NCBI GenBank assembly: GCA_037833965.1
Contig: AP031355.1
Location: forward strand, 11,433,501 to 11,497,500
From: Marchantia polymorpha subsp. ruderalis
Lineage: Eukaryota; Streptophyta; Marchantiopsida; Marchantiales; Marchantiaceae
Direction of reading: 5' to 3'
DNA: 64,000 nt
The notes below the pieces were generated by a model. That model saw nothing but the letters and a program-made list of their open reading frames with translations. It was not told where the DNA came from and ran no database searches. Shown piece after piece: positions 34,726-46,800 of this stretch (position 1 is its first letter; each line of letters begins with the position of its first letter). The position numbers and the translations under genes are program-made.

Positions 34726-36535
34726 TTAAGCGTACAAGTCAATTCCCCAGAAATTCTTGGGGTTGTTGGTTCTTGCTTTCTTCTCAAGCTGCCTGATGTC
34801 TTGCATGTCTTCGCCCTCCAGTTCAAAGTCAAAGATGTTAAGGTTTTCCTTCAACCTTTCTACCTTACTTGACTTTGGGATGACAATTGTATTGCGCTGC
34901 AGTCCCCATCTGAGAGCTACTTGAGCAGGGCTCTTTCCGTACTTGGCGCCAATTTCCTGAGAATAGAACAGGACAAATAAGATTCTCTACAAGTTGAACT
35001 CGAGTTTGCTCTCATACTTCAAAACAATTTCACAAACAACGTTCACAAATCCATTGTCCCAACAAAATGCAGGCCTAGTCAACACTTCAAGACGTTAGTG
35101 AGAAAACCTACTTTCAAAACGGGATCGTCGATGGCTGAAACAGAGTTGAACCACTCAGTGTTTGCAGAACCACCACCAAGAGGGGTATGAGCAGTGACTG
35201 CAATGCCGTGCTTCCGGCAAAACTTCACGAGGTCGCCTCTTTGGAAGTAAGGGTGAGTTTCAATCTGGTTAACTGCAGGCTTGATCTTAGAGTAAGCCAA
35301 GCAGTCTCTTGTCAAAAAAATGTCGTAATTGCTGCACAACACGAAGCAGGCATTAATACCTCCATTCTACATTAGGTAAAGTTGATACAGAGAAATCATC
35401 AAATTATTAGTGTTAAAGGTTAACAAGGATTAAGCCACATCCTAAAGCACAATTTAGGTGTGTCAAATCATAAAGGTTGCAAGTTACAACCTGATACCAA
35501 TACTGCGCACAAGACCTGCATCAACTAGTTCCTCCATATGGTGCCATACTGTTTCTAGAGAAACGGTGACATCAATGTCTAACACACCATCTTCTCCGGT
35601 TGGGCTGTCGGTCTTTCCCACACCTGCTCCACGCATTCAGATATAGTAATCAATGAATATATGACAACGAGGAGTAGAATAATAAGACACATAATAACCA
35701 GATTGAAGTGGATCATAATCAACAACAGAGTTCTTGTAAGAGTCACAAACCAGTATGACGGATCGCTACAGGGAAGTGAATCAAGTACAGGTCTAGGTAC
35801 TCTAACTGCAGATTCTTCAGGCTGTCTTCACAAGCAGCTCGGACATGCTTGTGATCGGAGTTCCAGAGCTGTCAAAAACAACCGCATGTTATACAATAGA
35901 AAGAAAAACGATAAGTTAAGTCAAGACATAAATTACCCATTGGTGCTACTAGGTCTCCAACATCATCGAAACAATTTGGTCGACAAGATATCCACCACTT
36001 ACCTCCATCACGGCGGTTAAATCTACATCTAATGCTTTCATGTCGCCTGCGATAAATCTGGCTCTCGATATGTCTTAAGGATTTCACATACATACCTTGG
36101 TGGTGATGAATAAGTCTTCACGTTTCACCATACCCTTGCGGATCGCTTCGGCAAGCCCCGCTCCAACCTCCTTCTCGTTTTTATAATCAGCTGCAAAATT
36201 CAAGAATGCCCATCATCTCCAGCTCTTAACATATCCATTCAAGCACGATACACATTAAGTCAGAACTATGATTATTGCTCTCCATTACAACGATGTGATT
36301 TCCAAAACTTCTATTGCATCCCCGATCCTGCACTGAATCCTGAAACTTTTCCCTGAGAGATCAATCTTGAACGGAGCTTGAAAAAGTTGGTCTTACCGGC
36401 ACAGTCAAAATGACGGTATCCCAGTTTCACGGCCTCCACTACTAAATTTTGGACGCTCGACCCGGCGCGCCATACTCCCATACCAACAACGGGCATTTCA
36501 TACCCGCTGCTCAACTTTATGCTGTTCTGTACCAT
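34726..36535 (-). CDS. NADPH-dependent aldo-keto reductase, sorbitol-6-phosphate dehydrogenase / mannose-6-phosphate reductase type
   Basis: Cytosolic AKR2-type enzyme expected to reduce a hexose phosphate (glucose-6-P to sorbitol-6-P, or mannose-6-P to mannitol-1-P) with NADPH. Six exons (36535-36397, 36190-36096, 35868-35751, 35623-35491, 35331-35112, 34956-34726) join in phase into 311 residues, the length of apple sorbitol-6-phosphate dehydrogenase. The tetrad is intact: Asp in GYRHFDCA, Tyr in ADYKNE, Lys in LFITTK and His in DLYLIHFP. Other family matches are [102 protein letters not shown] and FWGIDLYA at the C-terminus. Substrate cannot be decided from sequence. A fragment of a duplicate lies at 29174-29233. 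Confidence 0.95.
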
Positions 36536-37880
36536 CTTGACTGACTAAGGTGCTTAGAACGCTCGCTGTAAACAAGGAAGTGAAGGATTCTGCACATCAA
36601 TCGGCTTGCGTTATTACTGAGAACCAATTGTAAATCCTTCCAGAACTTCTTTAACCTTACTGTGCGAAAAAAGTAACAGACTCGTAACATCTAAACTTGC
36701 AGTAGAGAAACAAGTTTACATCTGCAATTGTTCCTGAGCTCTTGTTCTTTCCAGGAACTCTAAATACTGAGAGCGTGAGGTCAAAATCCGCGAGCATTCA
36801 CAAGCTGGAAGTAACTAATAGATCAGCGTACTGTAATAAGAGCTTCACAGGACAACTGCAAATACTTCAGAGACACTTATATCAGAGCATTCTATCTACG
36901 CAGGACCGAGCTTGGAAAAACTGACTCGGATCTTGACGTCCGACGCACCAAGAAAACCGTCCTCATTGAAAACCAGTCATACTGAAATATTTCCAACATC
37001 ACTCCTACAAACGCATGATGAAGAAGCAAGAGTCGTGAATTTTGCGAAAGACCAGAGCCCTACGACAATAACTCGCGTGAGCCTCCGCTCCTCGAGCGGA
37101 TGAACTGTGATCCCCATCAGAAGAAACGAAAAACATACTCATCCGACACCGCTCCGACAAATCATACCTTTTCTCGGCGCGGAGAACGAAACCTTAAATT
37201 AAACGCAGCAATCGCGACCTTCCTTCCGAGATCGAAATCGAAAGACTAATAAAGCTTCACGGACCTCGATGCTTCGATTTTACAAGAAGAATCCAGCATA
37301 GGAAGAACTCACCTGGCCGTCTGCTCTGTCCCAACGCCTGCGGAGCTCGCACAGAGACAACTAACTCGACAATCGATCTGCTGAGCTGACAGTCTACACA
37401 AGGCACAGGGCGCCGGGCGCGGGGGGTCCCTACTCCAACAGCCCTCCAGCAAGTGGCTCGCGTCGGAGCGTCGTCGAGAGTCCAAATTCAAAAGAGAAGG
37501 TGGTCTCCCACACTCCACCGTCCGATGGCCGATCGCACGACCTCGGTGACAGATTCTCGGGAATGTTCCGGCACTCCAGCCACCCACGACGACCTGCTCT
37601 CGCCGGGAAAGCCGAGCAGTGGCCGGAGTCTCTGGACCTGCCAAAAGCCGTTCTGTCCCGGGACGCCTTGTATCAATCCGGCGAGGGCACGTGTTTCGCC
37701 GTTGTGCGTCCAAGCCAGAGCCAGAGAGAGGCCCGAAGCGCGGATGAGGGGTTTCTCGTACCGTTCCCCATACAGTTTCGGAATTAGGTCAGATGGTCGA
37801 GGGTCGATGGATGGATGGATGAGTCAGCCGTCATGCCTCACATTTCATATGCAGGGTGCTGAGATCTAACTCCACAGGTT
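36536..37880. other. 5' flank of the aldo-keto reductase gene
   Basis: The part from about 37300 to 37800 is GC-rich and likely includes the promoter or transcription start of the - strand gene. Frames there on either strand are Arg/Pro/Ser-rich and match nothing I know. No core promoter element can be named with confidence. Confidence 0.4.
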
Positions 37881-40800
37881 TTGAGAAATATATTCATAAA
37901 TCAAAACTTCTGGATTGAAATCTGATTTAGAAACTGAAATTCATGTATTTAATTTTGAAGTCTCATATAAAAATCTTAAAATCTAAAGACTTAGTGAAGG
38001 TTCGGAAGGACGGAAGGAATGAATTCCGAGAGGTTTTTATTTCTTGCCTCCGTTTTGGCGGCGAGTTTGGTGCAGGAGTATTTTCTAAAGATGTGCCGAT
38101 TTCTGGCCCTGATTTCGTGGATGTCCTGAGCCATGATTGGGCAGCCTCGTCGTGTTCTAAGTTCACACGACACCCCTTCACGATTCTCGCGACAATTCGT
38201 TCTGCCATGAATATCTTGGCTCGATGCACAGTATCTTCTTTGCATGACGTCTGTGTGAGGATTTTCGGATTTAAACCACCTCATACTTTTGGTCCAAACC
38301 ACGTTTCTTTCTCATCCCTGCATGTCAGATCAGTTTAAATATTTCAGATTTCCAATCCATTGATTTGAGTGAAGGAATTCGAATATAGTGATGTCTGATA
38401 TTTTTGAAATACTTGTCTATAGATGCAATGAGAAAAACTGAATGGTATTTGAATTCATCACCTACTCAGAAATAGAATTCCCAAGATTGCATCCACTTTG
38501 ATTTTCTGATATCTTAGCCATACTCGGTTAATGGGATCATTAACAGAGTATTCCAATTCTTGTGAACAAATTAGCACTTTCCAGGAAGCAACTTGTATTA
38601 AAAGTTCAAACCTATCATGCATATTTATTTTCATTATAAATCATTTTATATCATTGTACACTAAAATATCTTCCATGTAAATTCACGCACAATCTAGTCT
38701 GGCTCGTATTTTCACGAATATAACACATCTTTTCCATACTAATCAATGTTTTTGTAAATCAAATGCTTATTCAAGATGAGTAAGCAAACAATAATATCAT
38801 GTTGATAAAACTAGTGTGAACAGATTCTTGGCATGATCATCTAAAATCAATCAAATTATTGTTGTTGATTGATAAATCAACCGTTTATTATTATACATTC
38901 ATCTATTTTGAAAATTAACCTGTACATGCTTCTTCCTTTAATATCATCAGAGAGAGATTACATTCATCATATTGCTATGATCAAATTTATAGATTCTTTT
39001 TCATATGAGTTGTATATTAACATATCATACTTTTCATGTATGAGTTTTACATCAAGGAAAAATCAAAAGCAACCAATATTCCACACAAGAACAAAACAGA
39101 CATTTACAACCAAGAGTGGTATTACCTAATTTACCAATGAGGTCTGCTGTCAAACAAATAACTCATAAGAGCCCTAATTGTGTTGTTGAGAGCTTCAGTT
39201 AGTTCTCTTACATTATGACAATCTAATCAATTTAAAACAAACTAGGTTTATCTAATCTAAGTTGAATTTAAAGCTAAATTAACTCCAAATAATTTTTCCC
39301 TAACTTCATGTTTTTGATATCGCAACGTCAGCAAAGTATATAATTATTTTGCGAGAACTTTTTTTAAATTTTTTCAAAGTAAATAGTGTATACTAGAGCA
39401 AACTAAATCTAAATTGTAGCCAAGCCAAAAATATATCTGCATCAATAAGTCTGTGAGTAACTTCGACTTATGCATTTTATGCAAAAGTTCAAAAGTATCA
39501 CAATATCTCCTTAAACTCTTAAAAAAACAATTTAGGTCAATCAACCAAAAGTTGAGTGCCACGAGAGATTGACCACAAACTGAATAATTTAAAATGCTGA
39601 AGCAAACGCAAGAGTACTCCGCCTCTCCGTTCAAGCCCAAAACTCCTTTAACCGGATTTAGAATTTAAGCCACAAGATTGATAAAAGTCAACGATCCCTG
39701 AAATTTATTTAGAAAACAGGAAAAATAGGATTATTGTTTAAACATATATAAGATAGTGCAATACCACCATTTATTTTTCTTACATAGTTTGCAATATCCA
39801 AAATTTTAAAACCTCTGACGCATGCATAAGTAGCATCATAGTACTGTGCTTACACTTGAATTGAACAAAGTTCACGCTGAGAGATATAATGACGTAAGTG
39901 CTTGATGCAAAAATCATGGCTCAAACGTGTTTCTTCATGCGATCATCATAATCACTACACAATTTACTTTATCATCGTTGAAAGTTACTTAAGGCTTGAA
40001 CAAATGCAAAAGATTTCAAATTTTTTGCAGTGACTTCGTTTTTCCGCTGGAAATCTAACTAAGAATCATCAAATTCATCCAAGTGGATTGCCTCCTCTAA
40101 ATCAATTGTTACGAAAAAACCATCGCAGCCAACATTCAACCGAGAACAAAACGCATACTCATAATCGACATTAGAAATTGACATTTTTTATACGTCTAAC
40201 CCGCAATTGAATTCAAATCAACCTAAGTTGTATTAAGGAGGGAATGAACTCTTAGTGTATTATATAATTAAAACTTATGATATGAAATGTAAATATGACA
40301 TAAAAATCATAGTTTTCATAAATTTAAGAAATATGAATTGTACATAGGTCAATACACCTTTATTAGATCAGATAGTATAAAGGAGTATATTGGAACAATT
40401 CCGTTGAATGTACTTCAGGATTGGGAACAAAGCGGATGATAAAAAGGATAAAATGAACATTGAGTTATTGGGCTACATGAGGAAATTGTGTTGGATGATT
40501 TTATTCGTTTTTAAAAATCTTGGATCATATAAATAAAAATAGTAATCTTAATTACAAAATAATATTACAACGAAATCAAAAGAAATCAATGCCAAATTTA
40601 CAACATAGATAAAAAAAAGCTGATTTAATTTCATATAATAAGAATTGAGTTTTTAGCATGGACTAGAACTATTTTGATAGCATGTGTTTCATGTGAAACA
40701 ATTTGAGAAAAAAACTTGATTTTTCTTTAAGCAAAAAAAATATTCCAAAATATAGTATGTCATCATAATGAGCTAACACTCTCAAAAGTTTGAAAAATAA

Positions 40801-41050
40801 ATTCTTTTATAAACATGAGTGTTAGTGCTTAAATGCTTTGTGTGTTTCATGAAGTTAGTCTCCTAAAGATGAACCATTTATTTCTTCTATGTATTTTGTT
40901 GAGAATATTATTAACTTTAAATATTGATGAATATTGACAAATGATATCAAAACTTGAGATTTCACTGGTTGTTAGTATACAAGACAATATCATGATTTGC
41001 CAATTCAGAAATTTATTTCCGCATACTTAAGTAATTTTCTTGAAACGGTG
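37880..41050. other. AT-rich block without genes
   Basis: Composition falls sharply to AT-rich at about 37.88 kb and recovers near 41.05 kb. Stops are frequent in all frames, and I see no domain, terminal repeat or organelle gene. It could be decayed transposon DNA. Confidence 0.6.
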
Positions 41051-43738
41051 GGTGATAGATCTTGCAACTAAGCCTTGCCTTCATTATGGGAGCTCTACAA
41101 ATCTTAAATGGATCTCCATTGAACATGCTGCAGGGCCTTGTGTTTCGCAATGGATGGAAATTCTGCCTCAAGGTCCATGCTTCTCTCAAACAAATTTGTA
41201 GTGTTCATTAAAAGTCAAAAGCAGCTATTTCTTCTTCACAAGAAGTGGTGAATCCAGACGTAATCCAGGACATAATCCGCTGCTTCTACTTCAACACAAG
41301 GAGTGGCAAAGCCAAACATCTCTAGCGTATATGTCTGCATGTCTGAAACCTAAGCTAGTGATCCTGGATTAAAATTGCCGTGTGTGGTCCGCCATCACTT
41401 GTCAAATCAGTCTTCAAAGCCTACTCTGTACTAAATTATTACAGTTGTTGTTTGGGATACTCCATACTCCATTTCCTCTTGCATCTGAATTTGAATTGTA
41501 CAGATATTTCGTTGAAACCCATGCCCTATAAATCTCAACTTGGATAAAACCTAGCACTTTTTTGGTAGGCTTTCTGCATCAGGAGCCACATACTTGCACA
41601 CAAGCTCTGGAACATTACCCACATTTACTCAATTCCTGTTTCCACGTAATAATCTCGCACCTGAGGCAAACGCTCTTTGCCGCATCCTTCCATCTACCTA
41701 AGAGCTCTCCCAATTTCCTATGGTGCTCTTAAGCTCTCGCAATGAAAGAATTCCCGACTCTGTATTCTGAAGAAATGCATTTCGCTCGTCATTGTTTCTC
41801 ACTGTGGGCGTTGTCATCTCCTTTTTTATGCGCGACGGCTATATTCGTTAGGATCTAGGAATGAATACTATACAGGAATGGTGCGGTTCTCTCTCTGGCT
41901 CGATGTACTGTGCATGAGTATAGCCCAAAAAATCTGAGCGGGAAAACATTAAACCCATACGGCTTGAGTTTCTTGAACTTCACTCAAGTCGTATATAAAC
42001 CTTGTTTCGAAGAAGGAGGGTATCTTTGCGCTTGGGGCAATGACGCAGTTAGTGAGGTGAAACCGAGACGCGTCAATTGCTGGTTGAAAACTATTTCCAA
42101 ACCCCCGCCCGTGCCCTAACCGGCGCGTGCGAATTTCTGGAAGATCCGACTTTGTCTGGATCTCACAATGAAATCAAAACTGAACTGTTGGCAATTCTTC
42201 TCGCACGGGTAGTGTTATCTGTGTTGGTGAGATGAAGCAGGTTACTTCTCTACTGGATCCTTCGTGAGATGGTCTCATGACATGACAGGTCTAAGGACGA
42301 ACGAGATGATTCACACCGGGCCTATGGAATTGGATGGATTTGATTCTACGACACGAAGATTACTGCAAACGAGAACTGATTTGATTCATGCGGCTGGATT
42401 GTGTTGTTATGCATCACTATCCTTGGTCTTTGCTGTCACATGCCGTGAGTTGAATGTTAACTGGGAAGTACTTCACTCTAGTCGCTCATACACAGATTGG
42501 CATGTGTCGGTCATATATCGGTCGACTGAGTGATTCGCACATTCTAGAAGTTAAGTTAGGCCATACCGGTGTTCTCGACGACGGAAGAGTGTAAATATCC
42601 CAACCAAGCTAGCATTAGATCGCATTGCCGTCAGTATCCTCTAAATGACCGGAAAGAGAATCCCTAGATCTGTGTTTTTGAAACTATTGTGTACAGAATA
42701 TAACGAAGTAATGATCATCCGATGGATATAATTTTTCGAAGAGAAGAGTACACTATATATACCGCGAAGGTTTATAAAAACTCTAATACTAGAATATTCT
42801 GGTTTTGAAGCCGAGTTTCTCTTCGGTCCCAGGATTGAATTGAAGACAGGTGATGACACTCATCTTCAGCTGAGGTTCTGAAGAGGAATACCGTTCATGT
42901 GTTGTGGAGTCTGGAAGTTGTCTTTTTTCAGTATAACATCCATATCCTCATCGTTAGGATCAGGGACCTCGAGCTCATTTCTTCTCACGGACTAGGGCTA
43001 TGTGCTTTGAGTATCCTCCCGGTGAATAATCATACGGCCTGTTCATGGACTCTTCTAAGCTCTCGGTAGATATCAATCGCTCTAGGTATCCGGTGAACAT
43101 AACATTAGGGAGGAACCTAATTAACCACAATAGAGAAACAACCTTGCCTGAAGTTCTTGTGAGATAAGCTCAATCTCTTCTGGTTTTAAGACTGTCACAA
43201 AAGTCACTTCATCAAAACAATCAAGCGGTAAGATGGGTCTGAGAGCATGGTTCAGCTCTGGTGTGTACATTATGTAGCACACTATCTAGACATGGCATTC
43301 ATCGGTGATATTTTAAATGTAGATAGTTGGAGTGAATGAGAACAAAATATTTCATTACATTATATTTTATAACCTACATAATCATCATGACACAAATTCG
43401 GCCACAAAGCACACCGTTTGACCTAGATATTACATCTGGTAACATGTATTTATCATTATGATGCTATTGGTTCTATCCACATAAGACTTGATGGAAGATT
43501 TTCATCAGTGCTGCTGAAGCAGTTTTTTTTGAAAAAGATATCGATGGCAGGCCAAATTATTGCAACTCGCGCTTCTCCGAGGCCGGACCAACTGGTAACA
43601 CCAAGCAAATGGTATCACAGGGTGGTGGGTTCAGATTGACTAAAAGTTCCTAGAACATGTAAATAAGAAGAGTGTAGTACACGGTAGGTTGCATCCGCCA
43701 CTTCACAGACCGTAAACCAAAGGACTCGAGATGTGGAC
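41050..43738. other. Gene-free stretch between the AT-rich block and the tRNA
   Basis: Mixed composition. The open frames at 41910-42119 and 42264-42533 are short and match no family. A TATAAA-like motif lies at 41993 without a convincing gene after it. Confidence 0.5.
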
Positions 43739-43768
43739 ATCGTCTGAAATGGTTACATTTCAGACGAT
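43739..43768. other. Perfect 12-bp hairpin just beyond the tRNA 3' end
   Basis: ATCGTCTGAAAT (43739-43750) and its exact complement ATTTCAGACGAT (43757-43768) are separated by six bases. It starts ten bases past the tRNA's 3' end on the tRNA strand, where a short T run would normally end transcription. Whether it has a role in 3' processing is unknown. Confidence 0.85.
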
Positions 43769-43778
43769 TTTTACATAT

Positions 43779-43851
43779 TTCCGTTGCCGGGGCGTGAACC
43801 CGGGTCGCTCGGGTGAGAGCCGAGTATCCTAACCAACTAGACTACAACGGA
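43779..43851 (-). tRNA. tRNA-Glu (CTC), possibly degenerate in the T loop
   Basis: The - strand folds into a full cloverleaf. The acceptor stem is TCCGTTG/CAACGGA with discriminator A. The D arm starts TAGTCTAGTTGG, the anticodon stem CTCGG/CCGAG carries loop CTCTCAC (anticodon CTC), and the T stem is CCGGG/CCCGG. No intron. It matches the plant nuclear tRNA-Glu(CTC), as I remember it, nearly throughout. The T loop reads TTCACGC where TTCAAGT is expected, so the almost invariant A58 is C, which also changes the B box. No TTTT terminator follows closely on the - strand. It may be a functional variant or a young pseudogene. Confidence 0.88.
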
Positions 43852-46800
43852 TTGTGTTAAAATGTCAATTTGTTGAAATAGGATTATTTAATTTTTTTAC
43901 TTGACAGAATATTTTCATACCTTAAATCAAAGGCAAGGAACTTTTACTTTCTAAGAGTCGCGAAGAGCTCAATCAAAATTTGGTTAGCTCTTCAGCTAAT
44001 AAATACTATCCTATAATACCCTATCAGCAAATTCGAAGAGCACTGATCCTTCAAGTTACCCACCACCGATTGTCCACGATGGAGATAAAGGTTGGCCCTC
44101 CCTACTTTCATCATAGTTGACTATGGTAGGGTGATATCTAATCTGCAGGAATCGAAATACACAGTTCCAATGAAGGTAAACGTCTCCCTACCCAGTATTT
44201 GCTGAGTTGCCTGAAATCGCTGTTGGAAAAACCCATAAGTCAAGAAGGACGGTACAGTCCATATTTCATATATATTCTTCGAAATATGATTGATGAATTT
44301 GTCTTTGAATAAACCCAGAGACTGCAGCAAAATATAATGTATACTATTCCGCGACTGATGACCTGTGGACCCAGCTGGCAACCCAAATGCCAGAAGAAAA
44401 TCCCAACAGTCTGACGTGGACCTCTCCCTCTATCTCGCGGTGTGGAATATCATAATATCCAAATACCCGAATCTGTGTCTACGAAATTAATCGCCAGGGA
44501 GAAATCACCAAAATTGAAGCGTAGCACACATTCAATGTGAGGGGAAACACGATAGCACGCCGCAGTGAATTTGCGTGATGGAAGATGAAGCGGAATGCTT
44601 CAATACGATCATTTGAGAATAAGAAGACTTCTGTCTACAAAAGTTCTGCTGGTATCGGTTGACATACAAAGAGCAAAATGTAGAAAACCTTTGGGAAGTG
44701 GAGTAATGTCAGCAGAAAATAATTTCCATGCGAACGACGTCGGGATAGAGCTGCAAAAGTGCGAAGCGGAAACACGATGAATGAGATGCTTCAGCCACCA
44801 TGACGGTGGACAGGTGGAGATTGAAAGTACCATTGAGGACGAAGCATGTCATCGTGAAATTGAGCTCCACCGAGACTCAGTTCGGATGAATCGGACGTCT
44901 ATTCCATGGCAGAGATTTGGACTACCCTTAGACCACCATAGAAGCGAATCGCTAATTGCTTGTCCTAAGTTGATTGCAGGTAGATTTCTGACGGACGATA
45001 CACATTCATAACTATGTCACGGGGTGTAGTAGAAGGTGTGGGGATGGGTTTGAAATCCGGGATTACAGTGCATGCAAGAGACTTCTGTAAGATCTCCAGA
45101 ACGAGAACCAGAGCGACTCACGATGGAATTTTGAGCACTTCCAGGCGTGTGCACTGGCTGTTGAGAATATAGTGGCAGCGGTGCTCAAAATGACCGAAAC
45201 CTCGGCAGTCTGATTCTGAATATAGAAAATATTCTGAAAATCTGCGTGGACAGGACGTATTGATTTCGAGTTGTTTGTCGAGCATGAATTCGAAGGTTCG
45301 TGGTCCAAGACAACAGTGTAAGCCATCTTCAGGGCGGACGTGAATCCCAACGAAAATCTGAGGGAGTAAGTTTCCTACGAGCGGTTCGTTACATTCCTTA
45401 CGCAACAGCATCGAACGAGAAGAGCAATAGAAGAGGCATGCTTCATTGATTCGAGCAGTGTTAGCGGCATGTTTCGAAGTCCTTGATGTGAACCTGCCGA
45501 TGCTTGCGAAGAGAAGGCAGCAAGGGGACCGACCAGTGGGAGGGAGGAGCTGCTTCAGAAAAGTATGCTCCCAGAGATCTAACGGAGAATGAGACTCAGT
45601 CGATCGGGCAATGTACAGGTTCCCAGCGATGCTGGCATCAACGAATCCCATCTGCAACGACACAGCCCTTCTGTGGACGGCACTCGCATCCAGAAAGTAC
45701 CTCGGTGGCGATGGTGCACGGGTTAGTCTGCAGCAGAAAGTCGACCATGGCGCTCACGAAGTCCAAAGATCGGTACGACGAGTGCGTTGAAAGCAGCTTT
45801 CGTCGGGGCCAAGACGCTGATTCCTCCCCGAAGATTTCCCTCACGCATCTGTAAACTGGATCGGGCAAGTACGATCGGCAGTGCCGACGGTCTTCATGTC
45901 TCCTCGGGCTACAGCTCAGTACGCACAGCGACACAGATATGGATTACCCGAAGCTTGGGCACGAGTTTGCAGTGTGCAGCTTGAGCCCTCTGCATTTCAC
46001 CGAGTCAATTCGGAGATTGGTAACGCTTCGTGAATTCACAGACGACAACTTCTTTCACGATCGAGTATGATGGGCAACCATCGATATCGATAAGTTCTCT
46101 TGAAGCTCATCTGCAGCGGAATTGCTCCGATCTGTCACGGTGTTTATATGACATCTTCGAGATGGTGATCCAGAAGTAATTTGCGCTAACAGTTGCTTGA
46201 TGAATTTACGGCCACGGCCATGCTGCTGACATATGCCGTTGATCTTGTCTGTATTCTTCACAGACACAATCTTGAAACCTCTTCAACGAATAATCAAGTG
46301 TCACCATATAATTTTAAGCGTGCGGGGAGAAGGGCTCCCCAACACTTGCATCAGGAGCAGATGATGAGCCATTCAGCTGGATTAGCATGGACCTAGATAA
46401 TAAAACAACTCTCTCCTATCGTAAACACGATATGGTCATATGGCCGTGGATGGATGACGAGCGGCTCCTTGTACTTGAAATCGAGTAGCGATGATAGCGA
46501 GCAGATTTTGTGAATTGCTTTGCATTCGAAATACTTAAAATGAGATTTTAAGATGTTGTAAACTTCTAGCCAGTATTTACATTTGACTCATTGGATTATG
46601 ATTTGGTGTAAGAGTCGAGTCATAATAATTATTTATAATATGAAAAGTTTTGTAAAACAATTACGAACTTATTTGTGACTAAGAACATTATCACAAGATG
46701 AGAGTGTTCGTTCCTCCAAAAGTAGCCAAAATTAGCATTCATTTGCTCAAATTCACCTCGAGAGCATCTGAAGCTTGTCATGTCTAACACAATCTCCCAA

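Noticed and set aside
45118-45663. 181-codon frame on the - strand
   Set aside because: No recognisable domain. It overlaps a + strand frame of similar quality and no flanking exons are apparent. I checked it for Copia integrase and reverse-transcriptase motifs and found none.
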